A stretch of 37,361 nt of DNA from Dictyobacter arantiisoli (GTDB lineage: Bacteria > Chloroflexota > Ktedonobacteria > Ktedonobacterales > Ktedonobacteraceae). The stretch's first letter is position 1; each line of letters opens with the position of its first letter. The position numbers and the translations under genes were made by a program. Shown piece after piece: positions 32,438 to 37,361 of this stretch. The DNA lies in NCBI RefSeq assembly GCF_008326305.1, contig NZ_BIXY01000008.1, positions 22,461 to 59,821 on the forward strand, in the 5' to 3' direction. Below the pieces are notes generated by a model. The model saw only the letters and a program-made list of their open reading frames with translations. It searched no databases and had not been told where the DNA came from.

Positions 32438-35400
32438 CTCCAGCCACTGATGCCGGTTGCCGCAGAAGAAAAGACACTGTTGTCATTCTCCCAGCAGCGC
32501 CTCTGGTTTCTGCAACAGCTGGAGCCTGAGAGTACCGCGTATACCATTCCACTGGTACTGCGTCTGCATGGCGTGGTGGATGTGAATGCGTTGGAGCAGA
32601 GTTTACTGGAAATTGTGCGTCGCCATGAAGTGCTGCGTACCATTTTTGTTGATCAGGGAGGACAACCGCTGCCCATCTTGCAGGAATCCTCGGCCTTCCA
32701 GGTGCAATATGTAGATCTGACGAGCGTGGAGCAAGCCCAAGCCAGCGATGAGACGCGTCTGTTGCAATACTTACAGGCTGAGATCCAGCTCCCGTTTGAC
32801 CTTGAGCGGGATCTGCTTTTCCGCGGCCAGATCATTCATAGCGCGACCCAGGAATATATCCTGTTTATCAATGTGCACCATCTGGCCTGGGATGGCTGGT
32901 CAACCACTGTTTTTCTGGATGAATTGAATCAGCTCTATCATGCTTATCATCAGGGGATAGCTTCTCCGCTGGCCGAACTCCCTATTCAATATGCGGATTT
33001 CGCGGTCTGGCAACGTCACTGGCTCCAGGGTGAGGTACTTGATCGGCAGCTTGCCTACTGGCAACAGCAGCTTGCTTCCGCACCTATACTTGAGTTACCC
33101 ACTGATTTTGCCCGCCCTGCGCTACAGAGTTATCGAGGTGCCCGCCAGCGTATCGTCATCCCTGGCGAGCTGCAAAAGAACTTAGAACAACTCAGCCAGC
33201 GTGAAGGGGTAACTCTGTTTATGACGCTGCTCGCGGCTTTCCAGGTTCTGTTGAGCCGCTATTCAGGACAGACAGATATCAGTGTGGGGACACCCATTGC
33301 CAATCGTACCTCGACCGAGATTGAGGCATTGCTTGGTTTTTTTGTCAATACACTGGTCATGCGTACAGAGCTGGCTGGCAATCCTACTTTTCCGCAGCTT
33401 TTACAGCGTGTACGTAAGGTTGCGCTGGACGCCTATAGCCATCAGGATGTCCCTTTTGAGAAGCTGGTTGAAGTTTTGCAGCCAGAGCGGGACCCCAGCC
33501 GTTCACCGTTGTTCCAGGTTCTTTTTAGTCTGCAAACTGTACAGCAGGATGAGCGAGAACAGCTCTTTGATCTGGCCGTCAATACGGTTCAACTGGTGCA
33601 TGAAACGACGAAGTTTGATCTCAGTTTGATTGTGCTTCAGGATGCTGCTTCTCTTGTCTGCTGGTTTGAATATAACACCGACCTCTTTAAAGATCAGACT
33701 ATTGAGCGGCTGCTACAGCATTGGCTGAATTTATTAACCTCAATCGTTGCGAGTCCGACGGCTGAGCTTGCTGATCTCTCATTGCTGTCTGAACTGGAAC
33801 AGCGCGTGCTCCTGGATGAATGGAGTGGGCATACCATACCGTATCCGCGTGATGTGAGTATTCAGCAGGTATTCAACGAACAGGTGCAGGCTCATCCGCA
33901 GGCAATTGCCTTGAAATGGCAGGATGTCGAACTGACATATGCAGAACTCAATGCTCAAGCCAATCAGGTTGCACATGCTTTACTCGCACATGGGGTTCGC
34001 AATGAAGATCTCGTTGGTTTATATACTGAGCGCACGCCAGCATTGATTGTGGGCATGCTGGGAATCCTCAAGGCTGGTGCGGCCTATCTGCCTTTAGATC
34101 CGGCCTATCCACAAGAGCGGATTGCGCTAATCCTTGAGGATGCACATGCAAACATTGTGTTCTGTAGTCGTGATCTAGCCAGTGGTTTAGACTTCTCAGC
34201 TCAATTGGCTGTGGCCCCGATCATGTTGACGCTAAAAGAGTGTCTGGTGCCAGCCTATAGCAACAAGAATCCAGAGCTTACTGTGGAGGCCACGCAACTG
34301 GCCTATGTTGTCTATACATCTGGCTCGACGGGAACACCCAGGGGCGTGGCTGTTGCACATCGTGGTGTGGTACGCCTGGTGAAGAATACAAACTATCTGC
34401 CCTTTAGTGCACAGGAAACCTTCTTACAGCTCTCCTCAAATTCTTTTGACGCCTCTACGCTTGAGATCTGGGGAAGTCTGCTGAATGGCGCAAAATTGGT
34501 CCTGCTACCCATGGCTCAACCATCCCTGGCTGAACTGGCGCAGATCCTGCTGACAGAACGTATCACTGTCCTCTGGTTGACGGCTGGCCTGTTCCATCAG
34601 ATGGTTGATGAGCATGTGGAAGAATTGTCGCAGGTAAAATATGTCCTGGCCGGTGGGGATGTGCTTTCGGTTCCGCATGTGAAACAACTGTTGCGTCAGG
34701 CTCCAGATAGTGTGGTGATCAATGGCTATGGGCCGACTGAGAATACCACCTTCACGACGTGTTATCCCATGCGAGCAGGCGAAGAGCCTGTTGAGACCGT
34801 ATTCATCGGCTATCCGATTGCAAATACGCGTGTCTATGTATTGGATGAACAGATGCAATTGGTGCCGCAGGGGATTATTGGGGAGCTGTATACTGGTGGC
34901 GATGGACTGGCACGTGGCTATCTCAATCATCCTGAACTGAGCTCGGAGCGCTTTCTGCCAGATCCATTTGCGCAGGAGCCGGGTGGACGCCTGTATCGCA
35001 CTGGTGATCTGGTGCGCTATCGTGAAGATGGCCGTCTGGAATTTGTTGGTCGCCGGGATTTCCAGGTCAAGATTCGCGGTTTTCGTATTGAGCCTGGTGA
35101 AGTTGAAGCCGTGCTGGCGCACCATTCCGCAATCACTGATCATTGTGTGGTAGTGCAGACCCGTGAGCAGGATAAATTCCTGGTGGCCTATGTGGTCCTG
35201 TCGGAGGGGACTGCTCTTACCAGTGCTGACCTGAAGATCTTTTTACGCGCAAAACTTCCTGAGTATATGATTCCTTTGCATATCATCTTCATGGAAAGAC
35301 TTCCGTTGACCGCCAATGGCAAAGTGGATCGACGTGCACTCCCTTCAGTGGAGACTCAGTCAGGCACGAGTGTCGCATCGCTCTCAACTCCCACTAATCC

Positions 35401-37361
35401 TTTCCAGGAACTGTTGCTTGAGATCTGGCAGCAGGTACTTGGACGCCAGCAGATTACTATGCACGATAATTTCTTTGAAATTGGTGGTCATTCCTTACTG
35501 GCTACCCGGTTAATCTCGCGTATTCGCACTCTGATGAATACGGATATTGCTTTGCGAGTCCTGTTTGAGGCACCAACGATTGCATTGCTCGCACAGCATT
35601 TGCAAGACAGGAACAATCGCCAGGTTGCTGTACCTGCGATTGAAGCTGTTCCACATGATCTGGCACCGCTCTCATTTGCTCAGCAACGTCTGTGGTTCCT
35701 GGAGCAGTTAGAGCCCGGGAATATTGCCTATAATATCCCGTTAGCCTTGCATCTCCGTGGTGCATTGAATGTTTCTGCGTTACAGCAAAGCCTGCGAGAA
35801 GTTGTGCTCCGCCATGAGAGTTTGCGTACTCGTTTTGTCTTTATACATGGGGAGGTGCGCCAGCAGATTGAGCCAATCCAGAGTTTTACCTTTGTGCTTG
35901 AGCCGGTCGAGCATATGCAGCAGGTGCAGCATTTCATCGAGCTGGAAGCGCAGCAACCCTTCAATATGGAACAAGGGCCGTTATTCCGTGCACGCCTGCT
36001 GCAAATCTCTGCTCAGGAAGCGGTTTTACTGTTGACACTCCATCACAGTATCGCGGATGGCTGGTCGATTAGTGTCCTGACTAAAGAGATCAGCCAACTC
36101 TATACAGCTGCTGTTACTGGTAAGCCCTTCGCGTTGAGTGCCTTGCCGCTGCAATATGCTGATTATGCGCTGTGGCAGCGGCAATGGTTGCAGGGAGAGG
36201 TCCTGGACGCCCAATTAGCCTACTGGAAAGAGCAATTAGCTGGCGCGGAGCCGCTGATGCTGCTGACTGACCATCCTCGCCCGGCTGTTCAGACCTATCA
36301 TGGGGCACGTCGGCGCGTCGAACTGTCCAGTGAATTGAGTCAGGCGATCAAGCAATTGGGACAGCGCGAAGGTACCACGCTGTTTATGACGTTGTTGGCT
36401 GCCTGGCAGGTCTTGCTGAGCCACTATAGTGGACAGGACGATATCAGCGTGGGTACGCCGATTGCTAATCGTACCCAGGAGCAGATTGAGGATTTGATTG
36501 GCTTCTTTGTGAATACGCTAGTGTTGCGCAGCGATCTCTCTGGTAATCCCGCTTTCCGTGAAGTCTTGCGTCGCGTGAAAGAGGTCGTGCTGGAAGCTTA
36601 TGCCAGGCAGGATGTGCCCTTTGAAAAACTGGTGGAGGTTTTGCAACCAGAGCGGGACCGTAGCCGTTCCCCGTTGTTCCAGGTGCTCTTTGGCGTACAA
36701 CATGTTGCACAAAATAGTCTGACCCTGCCAGGACTAGAGATTGAGTTACTCGGTAGTGAAGCCAAAACCGCTAAATTTGAGCTTAGCCTGACGGTGGTTG
36801 ATACGACGCAGAATCTTTTGTGCGAATTTGAATACAATACCGATCTGTTTGAGCCCGAAACCATCGAGCGCTTAATCGGTCACTGGCAGTACCTGCTGAC
36901 TGCCATTGCCATCCAGCCAGAGAGGCCGATCCAGGAGATACCTTTCCTCAGTTCGCAGGAGCGGCAACAACTGTTGTTTGACTGGAATGAGCCGCAACAG
37001 CAATTTCCTGTAGTGGACACCCTGGTACAGCGCTTTGAGCAGCAAGCCCGGACGCATCCCCAGGCGATCGCGGTGAGTGATGAACAACAGAGCCTGACCT
37101 ATGCGCAACTGAATGCCCGGGCGAACCAGCTGGCGCATGCCCTGCGACGGCAAGGAGTTGAGCCCAATCAATTGGTCGGGTTAAGTATGGACCGTTCTGT
37201 GCAGCTACTGGTCGGTCTGCTGGGGATTTTAAAAGCGGGCGGGGCGTATCTGCCCCTCGATCCGATGTATCCCACCGAGCGTTTGCATTTTATGCTTGCC
37301 GATGCCGGGGTAGAGCGCATCGTGACCGAGCCAGCTCATACCCGGCTCTTTGCTGCGCAGC
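29303..37361 (+). CDS. NRPS2: non-ribosomal peptide synthetase, 3' end beyond window (C*-A-T / C-A-T / C-A...)
   Basis: A partial synthetase of 2686 complete codons, open to the window edge. The start is GTG 29303, with GAGG (29290-29293) 9 bases upstream. The reading begins V-Q-E-T-I-E-G-Y-R-L-S-P-Q-Q, the normal opening of a C-family domain. I checked the frame at every domain landmark and found it continuous. Carrier serines are Ser998 and Ser2064, A3 cores start at residues 598 and 1668, and catalytic C motifs start at His1192 and His2247. The first domain lacks the catalytic His. The protein should receive the NRPS1 chain through the unpaired C domain at the NRPS1 C-terminus. Release and any later modules are outside the window. 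Confidence 0.95.
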   Translation, partial: MQETIEGYRLSPQQHSLWLSSRRDQFYAQVVVDLTGNIVSEQLKAACEQMLVRHEIFRTTFVLLPGTSMPIQVVHEQALYRWETTNLSSLSTSVQELELAALLQQERERVVDLEQGPLVYFNVVSFAPQKSVLIMTLHALHADQTTLQLFVKDVALAYHAAGEKVSDAEEEIVQYLQVSEWQNELLQEEESEAGKRYWQKRTVADLAELSLPGERKPVGVSAVSSPQVCQDVVSSAVYTRLQHFAALNQSTVEHSLLSAWIILLWRLTGKSEVQLGLGVNGRIYEELTEVAGPVTRFVPLAAHLYDRQNFLDVLQLLQSSRSEAEEMQHYFEDEHTDAGFPFSFAVSTQVPVLSGVEVTFALRTCIVYSIPTKIQLSVLENAGALILQWHYDAALFTHSDIVRLSAQYLSLLEHALQTPQSSISLLSIVSQDEQERLFSTWNATARDYPQAIGVARLFELQAERTPNAVAVQDQERQLTYATLNEQANQLAAFLRKRGIGAETLVAICLPRRNEMLVSILAILKAGAAYLPLDFSYPEERLRFIIEDAQAGLLLTTSTLAAQLPQLAPVLLLDEQQGAISGCATENLAVATQPDNLAYVIYTSGSTGKPKGAMVTLRGLTNYLSWAQQFYAVDTGSGAPVHSSLAFDLTVTSLFLPLLSGRSVTLVSEAQNIETLATAMKQGHNYSLIKITPAHLEMLNQVLQPEEFAASTRALVIGGEALLKEQLAPWREFAPQTRLINEYGPTETVVGCCIYDVPLAADLSSSIPIGMPIANTRLYVLDERLQPVPVGMPGELYIGGDGVARGYLNRPALTAERFIPDAFSQQPGTRLYKTGDIVRYRVDGVLEYIGRLDHQVKIRGFRIELGEIEVAISHYPAVRENVVIVREDTAGDKQLVAYIVARATEQLNISELKAFLQQQLPSYMLPTHIVVLNALPLTSNGKVNRHALPVPGSVEGQEQEAYVAPRTPIEQLIADIWCKVLHRPRVSRYDNFFEIGGHSLLATQLVARLRTALKIEITLNVLFDKPVIARLAPYVEGALRQTHGTVLQPLMPVAAEEKTLLSFSQQRLWFLQQLEPESTAYTIPLVLRLHGVVDVNALEQSLLEIVRRHEVLRTIFVDQGGQPLPILQESSAFQVQYVDLTSVEQAQASDETRLLQYLQAEIQLPFDLERDLLFRGQIIHSATQEYILFINVHHLAWDGWSTTVFLDELNQLYHAYHQGIASPLAELPIQYADFAVWQRHWLQGEVLDRQLAYWQQQLASAPILELPTDFARPALQSYRGARQRIVIPGELQKNLEQLSQREGVTLFMTLLAAFQVLLSRYSGQTDISVGTPIANRTSTEIEALLGFFVNTLVMRTELAGNPTFPQLLQRVRKVALDAYSHQDVPFEKLVEVLQPERDPSRSPLFQVLFSLQTVQQDEREQLFDLAVNTVQLVHETTKFDLSLIVLQDAASLVCWFEYNTDLFKDQTIERLLQHWLNLLTSIVASPTAELADLSLLSELEQRVLLDEWSGHTIPYPRDVSIQQVFNEQVQAHPQAIALKWQDVELTYAELNAQANQVAHALLAHGVRNEDLVGLYTERTPALIVGMLGILKAGAAYLPLDPAYPQERIALILEDAHANIVFCSRDLASGLDFSAQLAVAPIMLTLKECLVPAYSNKNPELTVEATQLAYVVYTSGSTGTPRGVAVAHRGVVRLVKNTNYLPFSAQETFLQLSSNSFDASTLEIWGSLLNGAKLVLLPMAQPSLAELAQILLTERITVLWLTAGLFHQMVDEHVEELSQVKYVLAGGDVLSVPHVKQLLRQAPDSVVINGYGPTENTTFTTCYPMRAGEEPVETVFIGYPIANTRVYVLDEQMQLVPQGIIGELYTGGDGLARGYLNHPELSSERFLPDPFAQEPGGRLYRTGDLVRYREDGRLEFVGRRDFQVKIRGFRIEPGEVEAVLAHHSAITDHCVVVQTREQDKFLVAYVVLSEGTALTSADLKIFLRAKLPEYMIPLHIIFMERLPLTANGKVDRRALPSVETQSGTSVASLSTPTNPFQELLLEIWQQVLGRQQITMHDNFFEIGGHSLLATRLISRIRTLMNTDIALRVLFEAPTIALLAQHLQDRNNRQVAVPAIEAVPHDLAPLSFAQQRLWFLEQLEPGNIAYNIPLALHLRGALNVSALQQSLREVVLRHESLRTRFVFIHGEVRQQIEPIQSFTFVLEPVEHMQQVQHFIELEAQQPFNMEQGPLFRARLLQISAQEAVLLLTLHHSIADGWSISVLTKEISQLYTAAVTGKPFALSALPLQYADYALWQRQWLQGEVLDAQLAYWKEQLAGAEPLMLLTDHPRPAVQTYHGARRRVELSSELSQAIKQLGQREGTTLFMTLLAAWQVLLSHYSGQDDISVGTPIANRTQEQIEDLIGFFVNTLVLRSDLSGNPAFREVLRRVKEVVLEAYARQDVPFEKLVEVLQPERDRSRSPLFQVLFGVQHVAQNSLTLPGLEIELLGSEAKTAKFELSLTVVDTTQNLLCEFEYNTDLFEPETIERLIGHWQYLLTAIAIQPERPIQEIPFLSSQERQQLLFDWNEPQQQFPVVDTLVQRFEQQARTHPQAIAVSDEQQSLTYAQLNARANQLAHALRRQGVEPNQLVGLSMDRSVQLLVGLLGILKAGGAYLPLDPMYPTERLHFMLADAGVERIVTEPAHTRLFAAQ
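32450..35632 (+). other. NRPS2 module 7: C - A(Val) - T
   Basis: The LCL-type C domain has H-H-L-A-W-D-G from His1192. The A domain has F-D-A-S-T-L and pocket code DALWLGGTFK, which is the Val code family (DALWMGGTFK/DALWLGGTFK). The A3 core ends T-P-R-G rather than P-K-G, a mild variant. The carrier Ser is 2064. No epimerase follows. Confidence 0.8.
35651..37361 (+). other. NRPS2 module 8 (partial): C - A truncated by window end
   Basis: A complete C domain with H-H-S-I-A-D-G from His2247 is followed by the first part of an A domain: L-T-Y-A-Q-L-N-A-R-A-N-Q-L-A-H, then L-K-A-G-G-A-Y-L-P-L-D-P near residue 2643. The window ends before the A3 core and the specificity residues, so no substrate can be proposed. 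Confidence 0.9.

Noticed and set aside
9327-37361. Repeated similar blocks read as a CRISPR array or tandem repeat
   Set aside because: The periodicity is about 3.1-4.6 kb and matches NRPS modules. There are no short regular repeats with spacers.
1-37361. tRNA, rRNA, insertion sequence or prophage elements
   Set aside because: I saw no tRNA-like cloverleaf, rRNA segment, transposase, integrase or terminal inverted repeats.

Overview
The window is most of a non-ribosomal peptide synthetase (NRPS) biosynthetic cluster from a bacterium of moderate GC. No ribosomal RNA or other taxonomic marker is present. The style (giant cyanobacteria/Herpetosiphon-like NRPS with LCL domains beginning LSFAQQRLWF, an AfsR/SARP-type BTAD-ATPase regulator, a GC-rich intergenic insert) would fit a Chloroflexota/Ktedonobacteria-like soil bacterium, but this is an inference of low certainty.

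Layout. A Spinster-like MFS transporter on the minus strand (205-1566) is closed by a strong inverted-repeat terminator (134-176). A 385-base AT-rich divergent region (1567-1951) carries a TTGACA promoter bracketed by two identical 17-bp direct repeats. Then on the plus strand come a LuxR-type regulator (1952-2647), an SbnB-like dehydrogenase (2665-3735), a terminator-like hairpin (3781-3820), a type II thioesterase (3981-4784), a Sfp-type phosphopantetheinyl transferase (4781-5572), an SbnA-like PLP synthase (5580-6563) and a free-standing carrier protein (6641-6904). A BTAD/AAA regulator (6873-9008) is convergent with the carrier protein and divergent from NRPS1. NRPS1 (9327-28091, 6254 aa), a SyrP/TauD-like Fe(II)/2-oxoglutarate hydroxylase (28258-29283) and NRPS2 (29303 to beyond the window end) follow on the plus strand.

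Assembly-line reading. NRPS1 is [C*-A-T]-[C-A-T]-[C-A-T]-[C-A-T-E]-[C-A-T]-[C]. NRPS2 in the window is [C*-A-T]-[C-A-T]-[C-A...]. C* is a condensation-like domain whose catalytic HHxxxDG second His is Ala. Pocket codes read by hand against GrsA give A1 Asp (DLTKIGHIGK), A2 Leu-like (DAWFLGHVLK), A3 unassigned (DVVRIGEVLK), A4 Ala (DLFNNALTYK, followed by an epimerase, so D-Ala), A5 acidic pocket (DIWEVTADDK, best candidate for diaminopropionate or diaminobutyrate), A6 Asn (DLTKVGEVGK) and A7 Val (DALWLGGTFK). A8 is cut by the window end. SbnA/SbnB-like enzymes would supply L-2,3-diaminopropionate. The hydroxylase would beta-hydroxylate carrier-bound Asp and perhaps Asn.

The most interesting signal is that both dead C-like domains, and only those, sit directly in front of the two A domains predicted for Asp/Asn. 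A hydroxylase gene lies between the two synthetase genes and shares a short K-F-K-x-I-K-P-K motif (hydroxylase N-terminus) with the C-terminal tail of NRPS1. This suggests a recruitment system in which non-catalytic 'interface' C domains and a short linear motif bring one hydroxylase to two modules of a split assembly line. The predicted order is (beta-OH-)Asp - Leu - X - D-Ala - Dap/Dab? - (beta-OH-)Asn - Val - further residues outside the window.
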